The notes under the pieces were generated by a model. It made no database searches and was not told the DNA's origin. It saw only the letters and a list, made by a program, of their open reading frames with translations. Both the position numbers and the translations under genes were made by a program. 64,000 bases of DNA. Source: Gammaproteobacteria bacterium BRH_c0 (GTDB lineage: Bacteria > Pseudomonadota > Gammaproteobacteria > Pseudomonadales > Porticoccaceae). This document shows, in pieces, positions 38,421-46,448 of the stretch. Every line of letters starts with the position of its first letter. Position 1 is the first letter of the stretch. The DNA lies in the NCBI GenBank assembly GCA_000961645.1, contig LADM01000069.1:17578-81577 (forward strand), read 5' to 3'.

Positions 38421-39185
38421 TTAAAGCGTCATCCCACCATCCAGCGGGATAACAGCCCCGGTGATAAAACTCCCAGCCCGGGAAGCAAGGTGAATCACCG
38501 AACCGACAATATCGTCCTCCTTACCCAGGCGTCGCCGCGGCACCAGCTGCAAAATGGCTGGCAGCTGTTCGTCGGGGATCTGCGTTAACCTGGAAGGAAA
38601 AAATCCGGGCGCAATGGCGTTGACCGTAATATTTTCGCCGCCCAACCGCTTGCCCAGTGAACCAGTCAAGTGATGCAAACCTGCCTTTGCCGCCTGGTAG
38701 GAGTAATTCTCCTTGGGACCGACCCGGGTGCCACCCATGGAGCCAATATTCACAACGGCAGAAGGGTAGTCCGCAGTGGCACCGGCCCGCAGCAAGGGCA
38801 GCAGTGACTGGGTCAGAAAAAAGACCGACTTCAGATTCAGGTCAACCACATCATCCCAGCCCTGCTCGGTGAACTCCCCCAGTGGCGCGTCATACATGGC
38901 GCCGGCGTTGTTGACCAGGATATGCAGCATGCTCTCACGCTCACCCAGGGCTGAAGCCACAGCCTCCACACCCGGCATGGAGGAGAGATCTCCTGCCAAG
39001 GGCAAGCACTGGCCAAATGCCGACAGTTCCGTCGCGATAGCGCTACAGGTATCAGGGTTACGCCCGACGATATAGGTTTTGGCCCCGTGTTCCACCAGGC
39101 CCTTGGCAATCATGTAACCGATACCGCTGGTGCCGCCGGTCACCAGGGCGACACGGCCCCGCACTGAAAAAAGTTCACTCACCAT
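38421..39185 (-). CDS. Short-chain dehydrogenase/reductase
   Basis: 254 residues, classical SDR: TGGTSGIG (about 16-23), NNAG, catalytic S in VVNIGSMGG and YSYQAAK (Y-x3-K). It resembles the other two SDRs here (39277 and 46449), including a PGFFPS-type segment after the catalytic Lys. It follows a terminator, so it probably has its own promoter. It oxidises or reduces a hydroxyl or keto group of an unknown catabolic intermediate. Confidence 0.9.
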   Translation of the reverse strand: MVSELFSVRGRVALVTGGTSGIGYMIAKGLVEHGAKTYIVGRNPDTCSAIATELSAFGQCLPLAGDLSSMPGVEAVASALGERESMLHILVNNAGAMYDAPLGEFTEQGWDDVVDLNLKSVFFLTQSLLPLLRAGATADYPSAVVNIGSMGGTRVGPKENYSYQAAKAGLHHLTGSLGKRLGGENITVNAIAPGFFPSRLTQIPDEQLPAILQLVPRRRLGKEDDIVGSVIHLASRAGSFITGAVIPLDGGMTL

Positions 39186-39218
39186 GGTTTCCTCTTATGG
39201 TTATGGCTTTTGCCGCTA

Positions 39219-39251
39219 CAAAAAAGCCAGCCGGAGAACATCGGGCTGGCC
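39219..39251 (-). terminator. Intrinsic terminator after the SDR at 39277
   Basis: Read on the minus strand, GCCAGCC / GGCTGGC forms a stem followed by six T residues, about 25 bp past the stop of the SDR gene. Confidence 0.85.
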
Positions 39252-39276
39252 GTGGAATTACAGTCATTCAATGGTG

Positions 39277-40062
39277 TCAGTGACAGCCAAACATGCCGCC
39301 ATCAATGATGTGCTCGCCACCGGTGATATAGGCGCCTGCACGGGAGCTGAGGAAGATGCACAGGCCGACAATATCCTCAGCAGTGCCATAACGGGCCAGC
39401 GGTACACGGGCGAGGAATTCCTGGGAGGTGTCTTCCTCCTTGCGGATATGGGCGGTCATCTTGGTGGGGAAATAACCCGGCACCACCGCATTAACGGTGA
39501 TATTGTCCGGCGCCAGCTCCGCCGCCAGCACCCGTGACAGATGGTGAATGGCCGCCTTGCTGGCCACATAGGAATAGGCTGGCAGCGGCTCCACAGCCTT
39601 GCCCGCCAGGGAGCCGATATTGATCACCCGTGCAGGGTTGTCGCTGTTATCGGCTCCGGAATTTTTCAGCAGGGGGAGCAACTCTCGGATCAGGGTAAAT
39701 GGCCCCTGCACATTCACCGCCATCACCGGCGCCCAGGCCTTGTCGGGGAACGATTCAAGCGGCGCACCCCAGGTGCGCCCGGCGTTGTTGATGAGGATGT
39801 CGAGCTTATCCTCCAGCGCCTTGATTTTATTGGCCAGCTCCACCACCGCTTCGGGCGGATCGAGATCCGCTGCAATGCCGATACAGGTACCAATCCTGCT
39901 CATCTCGGCGGCGGCGGCTTCACAATCCGCAGGCTTGCGCGAAGTGATATAGACTTTCGCCCCTGCCTGCAGCAATCCTTCGGCGATCATGCGGCCCATG
40001 CCGGATGCGCCACCGGTAACCAGCGCCACTTTACCGCTGATATCAAATAATCCCGTGCTCAT
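39277..40062 (-). CDS. Short-chain dehydrogenase/reductase
   Basis: 261 residues, SDR fold: TGGASGMG at 16-23, INNAGRTWGAP, VINIGSLAG and YSYVASK (Y-x3-K). The C-terminal DDGG-like motif reads IDGGMFGCH. It lies 22 bp downstream of an MDR gene and is probably co-transcribed with it. The predicted role is an NAD(P)-dependent alcohol dehydrogenase in the catabolic set; the substrate is unknown. Confidence 0.9.
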   Translation of the reverse strand: MSTGLFDISGKVALVTGGASGMGRMIAEGLLQAGAKVYITSRKPADCEAAAAEMSRIGTCIGIAADLDPPEAVVELANKIKALEDKLDILINNAGRTWGAPLESFPDKAWAPVMAVNVQGPFTLIRELLPLLKNSGADNSDNPARVINIGSLAGKAVEPLPAYSYVASKAAIHHLSRVLAAELAPDNITVNAVVPGYFPTKMTAHIRKEEDTSQEFLARVPLARYGTAEDIVGLCIFLSSRAGAYITGGEHIIDGGMFGCH

Positions 40063-40084
40063 GATGTCTCCTCGAATCCACTAC

Positions 40085-41086
40085 TCAAATATTAACAACG
40101 ATCTTGCCCATACCGTGGTCATTCTGCAAATACAGCAGGGCGTCCACGGCCTGGTCGAGATTGAACTGGCTGTCGATCACCGGCTTGATATTGCGCTCCG
40201 CCACAAAGGCCATCATGGCGCGGAAATCGTCCAGCGTGCCCATGGCGGAGCCGTGGATGGTGGCGTGGCGGAAGAACAGCTCCGGAGCCACCACCTGGAA
40301 CTTGGCGCCACCGGTGGGGCCGTAGATAACCACCCGGGCACCCATATTCAAACAGCGGCTGTATTCGGCAAAGGATACGGCGGGCGCCCCATCAATCACC
40401 ACATCGACGCTGCCAGCAAGCGCCGCGAGGGACTTGCCCCACTTCTCCTGCTTGTATACCACGCCGCCCTTCGCACCCAGAGCCACAGCCTGGTCAATTT
40501 TGTCCTGCGCGCCACTGGTGACGTAGACCTCAGCGCCCATGGCGACGGCAAAGATCAGGGCCTGGATAGCAACGCCACCACCGATGCCGGTGATCAGCAC
40601 CTTCTCTCCGGCCTTGAGATTACCCTTGGTGGTCAGGCAGCGCCAGGCAGTCAGGCCTGCCAGGGGAATCGCAGCTGCCTCTGCAAAGGTCAGCCCGGCG
40701 GGTTTTGCCACCACCGCATCGGCAGGCACGCAAATATATTCCGCCAGGGTGCCGGGATAGGGCATCCCCAGACAGCCAAATTCCGGGCTTGGGTAGTCGG
40801 GATTGTCACCCCAGTTGGCGGCGGGATAAAGCACAACCTCCCGACCAACCATGTCGGCATCAACGCCCTCGCCCACCGCATCCACCACACCGGCACCATC
40901 AGCCCCAAGAATGGCAGGCAACTGCATGCCGGGGTACTGCCCCAGGCTGACCCACAGCTCGCGGTGGTTGAGTGCCGCCGCCTTGAGCGCGACGCGCACC
41001 TCCCCTGCGGCCGGGACAGGGGTATCCCTCTCTGTCACCGTGGCGCTTTGTGGCCCTTGCGGGGCGGTCAGAACCAGTGCTTTCAT
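40085..41086 (-). CDS. Medium-chain (zinc-type/quinone-type) dehydrogenase
   Basis: 333 residues, MDR superfamily: LKAAALNHRELWVSLGQYPGM, LGADGAGVVDAVGEGV, GTLAEYICVPADAVVAKP and the nucleotide-binding region VLITGIGGGVAIQAL. The structural-zinc cysteine cluster of true alcohol dehydrogenases is absent, so a quinone-reductase or enoyl-reductase role is also possible. It is first in a two-gene unit with the SDR at 39277, downstream of the ACAD terminator. Confidence 0.88.
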   Translation of the reverse strand: MKALVLTAPQGPQSATVTERDTPVPAAGEVRVALKAAALNHRELWVSLGQYPGMQLPAILGADGAGVVDAVGEGVDADMVGREVVLYPAANWGDNPDYPSPEFGCLGMPYPGTLAEYICVPADAVVAKPAGLTFAEAAAIPLAGLTAWRCLTTKGNLKAGEKVLITGIGGGVAIQALIFAVAMGAEVYVTSGAQDKIDQAVALGAKGGVVYKQEKWGKSLAALAGSVDVVIDGAPAVSFAEYSRCLNMGARVVIYGPTGGAKFQVVAPELFFRHATIHGSAMGTLDDFRAMMAFVAERNIKPVIDSQFNLDQAVDALLYLQNDHGMGKIVVNI

Positions 41087-41127
41087 CCACTACCTCAGTT
41101 GTCTCTGTCATGTCGAAAAGGCAGACA

Positions 41128-41163
41128 TAAAACAGCGGGGCTTGTTGCCAAACCCCGCTGTTT
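41128..41163 (-). terminator. Intrinsic terminator of the acyl-CoA dehydrogenase gene
   Basis: AAACAGCGGGG (41130-41140) and CCCCGCTGTTT (41153-41163) pair perfectly. On the minus strand a short T-run follows, 30 bp after the stop at 41193. Confidence 0.82.
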
Positions 41164-41192
41164 GAACCGCCAGCTGGCCGATCAGATCAGGA

Positions 41193-42356
41193 TCAGAAAG
41201 AACGCGGCATACCCAGCATCTCAGCAATGGCGTTGCGGCACATTTCGTTGGTGATCGGCCCTATGCGCCACAGGCGGCTGTCGCGCCAGTAACGCTGCAT
41301 ATCGGTTTCTGCCGAGTAACCCATCCCGCCCAGAATCTGTATGCCGAGATCGGCAGCCCTGTTGGCGTATTCGGAGGCCTGCAACTTTAACATAGTCGAC
41401 TCCATATGGCAGGGCTTGCCGCTAGTCATCAACCAGGCGCAGTGGTTCATCATCAGCTCGATGGAATAACGCCAGGAGGCAATATCCGCCAGGTAATGCT
41501 GGAGAGCCTGGAAATGGCCGATGGTTTTACCAAAGGCCTTGCGCTGGTTCATATACTCGATGGCGTCCTCCTGAATACCATCCATCACCCCGAGGCAGAA
41601 AGCTGCCACCATCAGGCGCTCGTTATTGAGGGTCGGCAACAGGGTGTACCAGGCATTGTGAGGCTCGGCAAGCACCTGTTCATCGGTGACCAGGACATTC
41701 TCAAAATGCACCGTGCAGGAACCCATGGAACGCATACCCAGCTTGGGCAGCGGGGTGATGGTGATGCCGGGCTGTTTGGCCGGCACCCAGAACAGACTGA
41801 CCCCTTGATGACGCTTTTCCACATCCTTCTTAGTACGGGCCAGCACCAGCAGGTAATCCGCCACATGGGCAGAAGAACTCCAGATCTTCTCGCCATTGAG
41901 AATCCAGCCGCCATCGCCACGTACACCCTCAGTGCGCAGGGCACCGAGCACATCGGTACCGCCATCCGGCTCGGTAAAGGCAATCGCTGCCCGCAGCTGG
42001 CCCGTGGCAATCTTCGGCAGGAATTCTTTCTTTTGCGCATCCGTACCATAGACGCCAATGGATTTTGACCCGGCAAAGGAGGTAATACCCCAGATCCAGG
42101 CAAGACCGCCCAGAGGCCGGGCGAGTTCACGGGCAAGAATCATCTGGGTGATAACGTCGCCACCCTGACCGTCATAGTCTTCAGAAATGCCGATACCGTG
42201 AAATCCTGCCTCTGTGAACTTGTCCCATAGCTCGAAAGGATAATCGTGTTCTTTCGCCTCCAGTTCGCGGGCCCAGCTTTTGGGAAGCTCCTTGCTCACC
42301 CATTTACGGGTGAAGTCCTGAAACGCGACATATTCTTCCTGCATTTGAAAATCCAT
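41193..42356 (-). CDS. Acyl-CoA dehydrogenase family protein
   Basis: 387 residues with the complete ACAD layout: N-terminal helices, AFTEPDGGTDVLGA flavin loop, NGEKIWSSSAHVADYLLV, RKAFGKTIGHFQALQHYLADI, and ILGGMGYSAETDMQRYWRDSR. At the position where many ACADs have the catalytic Glu (YEGT), this one reads RIGPITNEM, so the base may be elsewhere or lost. It probably acts on a ring-derived acyl-CoA. It is divergent from the ferredoxin gene. Confidence 0.9.
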   Translation of the reverse strand: MDFQMQEEYVAFQDFTRKWVSKELPKSWARELEAKEHDYPFELWDKFTEAGFHGIGISEDYDGQGGDVITQMILARELARPLGGLAWIWGITSFAGSKSIGVYGTDAQKKEFLPKIATGQLRAAIAFTEPDGGTDVLGALRTEGVRGDGGWILNGEKIWSSSAHVADYLLVLARTKKDVEKRHQGVSLFWVPAKQPGITITPLPKLGMRSMGSCTVHFENVLVTDEQVLAEPHNAWYTLLPTLNNERLMVAAFCLGVMDGIQEDAIEYMNQRKAFGKTIGHFQALQHYLADIASWRYSIELMMNHCAWLMTSGKPCHMESTMLKLQASEYANRAADLGIQILGGMGYSAETDMQRYWRDSRLWRIGPITNEMCRNAIAEMLGMPRSF

Positions 42357-42669
42357 TGCTCTCTCCGGTTGGGTTTGCCAGTATGCCTGTGGGCTGGCTG
42401 ATAAATGCTGAAGCCATTCCGTGTTGCGGAATTCTCTGCTCTCGCCCCAATCCCAACACCTATCTTTTTATAGATCAACTTGCGGGACAGACTGGCTCGG
42501 CAGGATTGAACATTTATACTCAATTATGTACAATCGTTTCTGCTTACAGAACGGTGATAATGCAGGCCATGCTGGGTATACCCGCCCTTCCTGTGTGATA
42601 ATCGCTCCTGAATCATCAAGCCCATCGCCCCCAGCGATATCAAAACCCAGACATGATTAGAGGTGTAAA
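42357..42669. other. 313-bp divergent control region of the ACAD and ferredoxin genes
   Basis: It contains the inverted-repeat element at 42504-42535, described separately, about 148 bp before the ACAD start and 135 bp before the ferredoxin start. Nothing else was recognised. Confidence 0.6.
42504..42535. promoter_or_regulatory. Inverted-repeat element C overlapping divergent promoters
   Basis: GATTGAACAT (42504-42513) and ATGTACAATC (42526-42535) pair at 9 of 10 positions across a 12-bp spacer, the geometry of elements A and B. On the plus strand it reads TTGAAC-N17-TACAAT; on the minus strand TTGTAC-N17-TTCAAT. It can therefore serve as a symmetric divergent sigma-70 promoter for both flanking genes. 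Confidence 0.65.
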
Positions 42670-42888
42670 GTGAACGACGCGACCAGAATCAAAGTGAAAG
42701 TGATCAAAAGCGCCTGCTGCGCCTATGGTCTGTGTGCAGAAATCTGCCCTGATATCTACAAGTTGGACGAAAACGGTATCGCCTACGTGGAAGACGAACT
42801 GGTTCCCGAAGGCATGGAAGAACTGGCCCGTGAAGGCGCCGCCGCCTGCCCCCAGCTTGCCATCACCGTAACCGAAGTGACCGATTAA
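42670..42888 (+). CDS. [3Fe-4S]-type ferredoxin (P450 partner)
   Basis: 72 residues from a GTG at 42670, with an AGAGGTG site. Cluster ligands are C16 (or C17), C22, C26 and C60. The pattern C-C-A-Y-G-L-C-A-E-I-C-P...C-P is that of single-cluster ferredoxins serving bacterial P450s, where the second cluster cysteine is replaced, here by Y19. It is the best electron donor candidate for the P450 at 36506. It is divergent from the ACAD gene and ends at a strong terminator. Confidence 0.9.
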   Translation: MNDATRIKVKVIKSACCAYGLCAEICPDIYKLDENGIAYVEDELVPEGMEELAREGAAACPQLAITVTEVTD

Positions 42889-42912
42889 GCTTTGTCAGGC
42901 TACCCCGATCAC

Positions 42913-42948
42913 ACCAAAACGCCCCGCTGACCAGCGGGGCGTTTTGGT
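42913..42948. terminator. Bidirectional intrinsic terminator
   Basis: A perfect 16-bp stem (42913-42928 with 42933-42948), loop GACC, bordered by AAAA and TTTT runs inside the stem. It lies between the ferredoxin (plus) and MFS (minus) gene ends. Confidence 0.92.
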
Positions 42949-42970
42949 TTGGGGCTACCAGGGCGAGTAC

Positions 42971-44119
42971 TTACAGCCCCCGTCGCTCCCTGACCTGCGC
43001 GGCCAACTGCCAGGCAAAGACCATCAGCGCAGCCAACGCAATGGCGATACTCATGCACAGAAACACAAAGCGCGGCGATGAATCGCCAAGCCCGTGGGCT
43101 ATGCCGTCGAGCAATAGCGGGGTGGCAAACTGGCCAAGAGAGGCCGCTGTCGCCACCACCCCCATGGCCCCGATCACACTGCCACCCTTCACCACTGTGG
43201 TGGCGGAGAAAAACAGGTAGGGCATCAGAAAGCCATTGCCAAAGCCGATGGCCAGCAACGCCACGATGGTGGCAGGCAGGGTGTGGGCGCTGGTCAGCAG
43301 CCAGTAACCAACCGCACCCATCACCAGTGTCGCGAAGATAAAGTAGCGCCCCAGCAGACTCCTGACCCGCACTCCGAGAAAGCCGGTCACAAAGCTTGCC
43401 GCCGTGAGACAGGAAATGGCTATGCCCGTCTCGCGGGAGCCGCCAATGGCGTTTTCTGAAATAAACAAGGCAATATTGACCGGCACAGCGTAGATGGCCA
43501 GCAACTGCACAAACACCGCCACTGCCCACCAGTAGACCTGAATCGGCAGTCTGGCTGGGATAGCCAGGGTCTGCGCAGCGGCTGGTGCCGCGTGAATATT
43601 GGCCAAAGACAGGGCTATCACCACCAGTCCTGTGGCATACACAGCAAAACCGTAGCGCCAGCTGTAAACCGTCAGGTAGCCCACGGCGATATTGGCGCAG
43701 ATGCCAAAAAAGCTGGTCACTGAAGACGACCAGCCCATCATCCGCAGGCGCTCACGCCCGGAAAAGTACTCGGCAATCAGTCCGGACGACATGGGCATCA
43801 GCACGCCAATCCCCACCCCCAGCATCAGGCGCATGAAAAACAGCAGCTCAAAACTGTTGGCAAGACCGCCACCCAGACCACCAGCCACATAAAAGCACAG
43901 GCCGCCAATCAGCAGGCGTCGTGTACCAAGCCGATGGCTGAGCCAGCCCGCCAGCGGTGCGATAAACATCATGGTCAAGGCGGGCGCCGTCAGCAGGGCC
44001 TTGATCTGGGTCGGATGAATATGGGGGAAGGCGGCGGCAATCTCCGACAGCGCCGGGGCAATGGCGGCACTGGCAAATACGGTCAATAGCGAAATCGACA
44101 GTATCGTCACTCTCAGCAT
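42971..44119 (-). CDS. MFS transporter
   Basis: 382 residues, twelve predicted membrane segments. The MFS motif A region GWLSHRLGTRRLLIGG lies between helices 2 and 3, and RLMLGVGIGVLMPMSSGLIAEYF follows. It is likely an importer or exporter for a catabolic-cluster substrate, which cannot be specified. It is single on the minus strand between two terminators. Confidence 0.88.
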   Translation of the reverse strand: MLRVTILSISLLTVFASAAIAPALSEIAAAFPHIHPTQIKALLTAPALTMMFIAPLAGWLSHRLGTRRLLIGGLCFYVAGGLGGGLANSFELLFFMRLMLGVGIGVLMPMSSGLIAEYFSGRERLRMMGWSSSVTSFFGICANIAVGYLTVYSWRYGFAVYATGLVVIALSLANIHAAPAAAQTLAIPARLPIQVYWWAVAVFVQLLAIYAVPVNIALFISENAIGGSRETGIAISCLTAASFVTGFLGVRVRSLLGRYFIFATLVMGAVGYWLLTSAHTLPATIVALLAIGFGNGFLMPYLFFSATTVVKGGSVIGAMGVVATAASLGQFATPLLLDGIAHGLGDSSPRFVFLCMSIAIALAALMVFAWQLAAQVRERRGL

Positions 44120-44264
44120 GGTGAATTCCCTGAAAAGGCACAGAAAGGTGGGCTACTACAGGCGCTACAATCTGCTCCTGGTCATCACCTGCTCCTGGCC
44201 ATCATTAGTGGCTTGCCCTAGCATTGGCAATAATGGCCAGACCAATTGCACCAAACGCTGGCGG

Positions 44265-44300
44265 AAAAAATCAGGGGGAGTCCATGGACTCCCCCTGATT
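44265..44300 (-). terminator. Intrinsic terminator of the FAH-extradiol dioxygenase operon
   Basis: AATCAGGGGGAGTCCA and its complement (44269-44300) form a perfect 16-bp palindromic stem. On the minus strand it continues into a T-run, 40 bp after the dioxygenase stop. Confidence 0.9.
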
Positions 44301-44339
44301 GCCTGGCTTTAGCTTGAAACCAACCTGTCAGTGCTGATC

Positions 44340-45278
44340 TCAGGCCTGCTCAAGGTTATCGGTAAACCCGGCGGGGACATCCGGGCCCCACAGGTAGAAG
44401 GAGTCTTCCGGGCCAAGATCGGAATCTTTCCAGTCGACATTGGCAGGAATGTAGTCCATACCGGCAGAATACTCAGTCCAGCTACCCCAGGGATCGCGCA
44501 CATAGTGGAAGTAGTTGGAACCCAGTACATGACGCCCCAGACCCCAGCTGTAGTCAAAGCCATTGAGCGCCATGTGGTTGGCGCCAACGCCCACTTCATT
44601 GACGGAGCTCACTTCCCAGCTGGTGTGGTGCAGACCGGGCCCAGTGCCACCCAACAGGGCGATGGTGTGGTGATCACTGCCATGGGGCGCATGCATGAAG
44701 GCAACGATATGCAATGAACGGTCCGACAGGCGCAGGCCGAGCACATCCCGGTAGAAGTTGATGCCGTCATCAAGATCGCCGGTAAACATTGCCAGGTGGG
44801 ACAACCTGCGAGGACGGGTTCGCTCGCACTCACTGCGCAAGGGGGCAGCGCGTTTGTCGCTGGAGCCACCATTGGCATCGAACGGCGCCAGTTCATTGTT
44901 GGCGGTACGGGCGGCGATGCGAATTTCCAGAGGCAGGCCCATGGGGTCGGCAAAACGCACTGACTGGTCATCGCCTTCGAAGCTCACACCCTGCTTGTCG
45001 AGATGCTCCTTGAAACGCGGGAGGTCGTCCGCAAAGCAGCCAAAGCACAGGCCGGCGAGCTTTTTCGGTGTGCCCTGCCTGATAATTCCCCAGCGCTGGG
45101 AGCCGCCGTAGCAATACAGTCCCAGGGTTGCACCTTCTTCCTTAACCTCGAGACCGAACAGGTCGAAGTACTTTTTGGCTTCGGCCAGATCCGGGACATC
45201 CATCACGAAATGATCCAGTGAATGAACGCCCAGAACGCCCTGACGGCGGATTTCCTGCTGGTTACTTGCTTGGGTCAT
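44340..45278 (-). CDS. Type I extradiol ring-cleavage dioxygenase (VOC fold)
   Basis: 312 residues, two VOC domains. The catalytic C-terminal domain carries the 2-His-1-Glu facial triad: H in RRLSHLAMFTGDL, H in GLHHTSWEVSS and E in DPWGSWTEYSAGMD, plus the second-sphere H in HYVRDPWG. It is predicted to cleave a catecholic ring beside the two hydroxyls (meta cleavage). The substrate class (catechol, biphenyldiol, steroid-like) is not decidable here. It follows an FAH-fold gene in one operon. Confidence 0.92.
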   Translation of the reverse strand: MTQASNQQEIRRQGVLGVHSLDHFVMDVPDLAEAKKYFDLFGLEVKEEGATLGLYCYGGSQRWGIIRQGTPKKLAGLCFGCFADDLPRFKEHLDKQGVSFEGDDQSVRFADPMGLPLEIRIAARTANNELAPFDANGGSSDKRAAPLRSECERTRPRRLSHLAMFTGDLDDGINFYRDVLGLRLSDRSLHIVAFMHAPHGSDHHTIALLGGTGPGLHHTSWEVSSVNEVGVGANHMALNGFDYSWGLGRHVLGSNYFHYVRDPWGSWTEYSAGMDYIPANVDWKDSDLGPEDSFYLWGPDVPAGFTDNLEQA

Positions 45279-45335
45279 AGCTGACTCCTCCCGATGTATT
45301 GGTTATGTTCGTGCAATCCTGAGGCTGCGGAGTGC

Positions 45336-46196
45336 TTACTCCTCGTCTTCAATACCGTTGCTGAGCAAGCCGAGGCCTTCGATCTCAACTTCACAGATAT
45401 CGCCCGGCTTCATGTACAGCGGCGGCTTGTGGAAGTGGCCGACGCCGGATGGAGTACCCATCACCAGCACATCACCGGCTTCGAGGGTAATGGCCTGGCT
45501 CATCAGGTGAATCACGTTGGCAACGTCAAAAATCAGCTGGTCGGTATTGGAGGACTGCACTACCTGACCGTTGAGGCGGGTCTCAATTTTGAGGCCGCTG
45601 GCGCCCGGTGGCACTTCGTCCGGGGTGACCAGCTCGGGGCCGAAGGCACCGGTGCCGTCAAAGGTCTTGCCCACTGTCCACTGGCTGGTGCGAATCTGGT
45701 AGTCGCGCACGGAGCCATCGTTAAACACGGAATAGCCAGCAACATAATCCAGCGCATCGGCGAGGGGAATATGGCGGCCACCCTTGCCCAGCACAGCAAC
45801 CAACTCACCTTCGTAATCGAGCTGATGAGAGATGCGGGGGCGAACGATATTGGCCTTGTGGCCGATCAGGCTGGTGTTGAAGCGGGTGAAGATGGTTGGG
45901 TAGTCAGGCAGGTCGAGCCCGGCTTCCTTGGCGTGGTCCTTGTAGTTCAGGCCCAGGCAGAAGATTTTGGTGGGGTTGCTCAGGGGTGGCAGCACCTCAA
46001 CCTGGTCGATATCGACGGCATTGCCCTTGGCCAGGATGTCGCCCGCTTTGGCCAGAGCCGCTGAACCCTGGCGCACCAGGCTGTCGAGGCTGCCGGGGTA
46101 GCCGGCATCGGTTTCGACCAGTCCAGCAAAGGTGCCATTTTGGCCCTTGACCGCCAAACCCTGTTTACCGTCTTTTTTGAATGATAGAAAACGCAT
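45336..46196 (-). CDS. Fumarylacetoacetate-hydrolase-family protein
   Basis: 286 residues with an N-terminal cap and an FAH domain: FCLGLNYKDHAKEAG, the metal ligands in LDYEGELVAVLGK, FNDGSVRDYQ and VLVMGTPSGVGHF. Family members hydrolyse or hydrate ring-fission products (acylpyruvases, 2-oxopent-4-enoate hydratase relatives). It sits 57 bp upstream of the extradiol dioxygenase on the same strand, so it probably processes the product of that enzyme. Confidence 0.92.
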   Translation of the reverse strand: MRFLSFKKDGKQGLAVKGQNGTFAGLVETDAGYPGSLDSLVRQGSAALAKAGDILAKGNAVDIDQVEVLPPLSNPTKIFCLGLNYKDHAKEAGLDLPDYPTIFTRFNTSLIGHKANIVRPRISHQLDYEGELVAVLGKGGRHIPLADALDYVAGYSVFNDGSVRDYQIRTSQWTVGKTFDGTGAFGPELVTPDEVPPGASGLKIETRLNGQVVQSSNTDQLIFDVANVIHLMSQAITLEAGDVLVMGTPSGVGHFHKPPLYMKPGDICEVEIEGLGLLSNGIEDEE

Positions 46197-46230
46197 GAGT
46201 CAATTCTTCCCGATAGTGGATCACAATCCG

Positions 46231-46269
46231 CAGGCTGGGCCAGGCTTCACACAATCCTGGCCCAGCCTG
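46231..46269. other. Perfect 14-bp inverted repeat in the leader of the FAH gene
   Basis: CAGGCTGGGCCAGG (46231-46244) and its complement (46256-46269), with an 11-nt loop. It lies 35 bp before the FAH start and 180 bp after the SDR stop, with no T-run. It could be a weak terminator of the SDR transcript or a 5'-UTR structure. Confidence 0.6.
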
Positions 46270-46373
46270 CAATGAAATGGTGCCTGGGATCCATTAGGAA
46301 CCGCCAGGACGACCGGTAGTCAACCTGCCCAACCGCGCAAACTGTCGCTAACTGCACTGGTTGGAAGAGGCAG

Positions 46374-46405
46374 GATTATACACTTACTCGCCATGTTGTA
46401 CATTT
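46374..46405. promoter_or_regulatory. Degenerate inverted-repeat element D
   Basis: GATTATACAC (46374-46383), a 12-bp spacer and TTGTACATTT (46396-46405) each match the arms of elements A-C at about 7 of 10 positions with the same geometry. It lies 178 bp upstream of the FAH start. It is weaker than the other copies. Confidence 0.4.
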
Positions 46406-46448
46406 ATAGCATCCGGGCCATTCTGCCCCCATGATCCGGATCAACACA

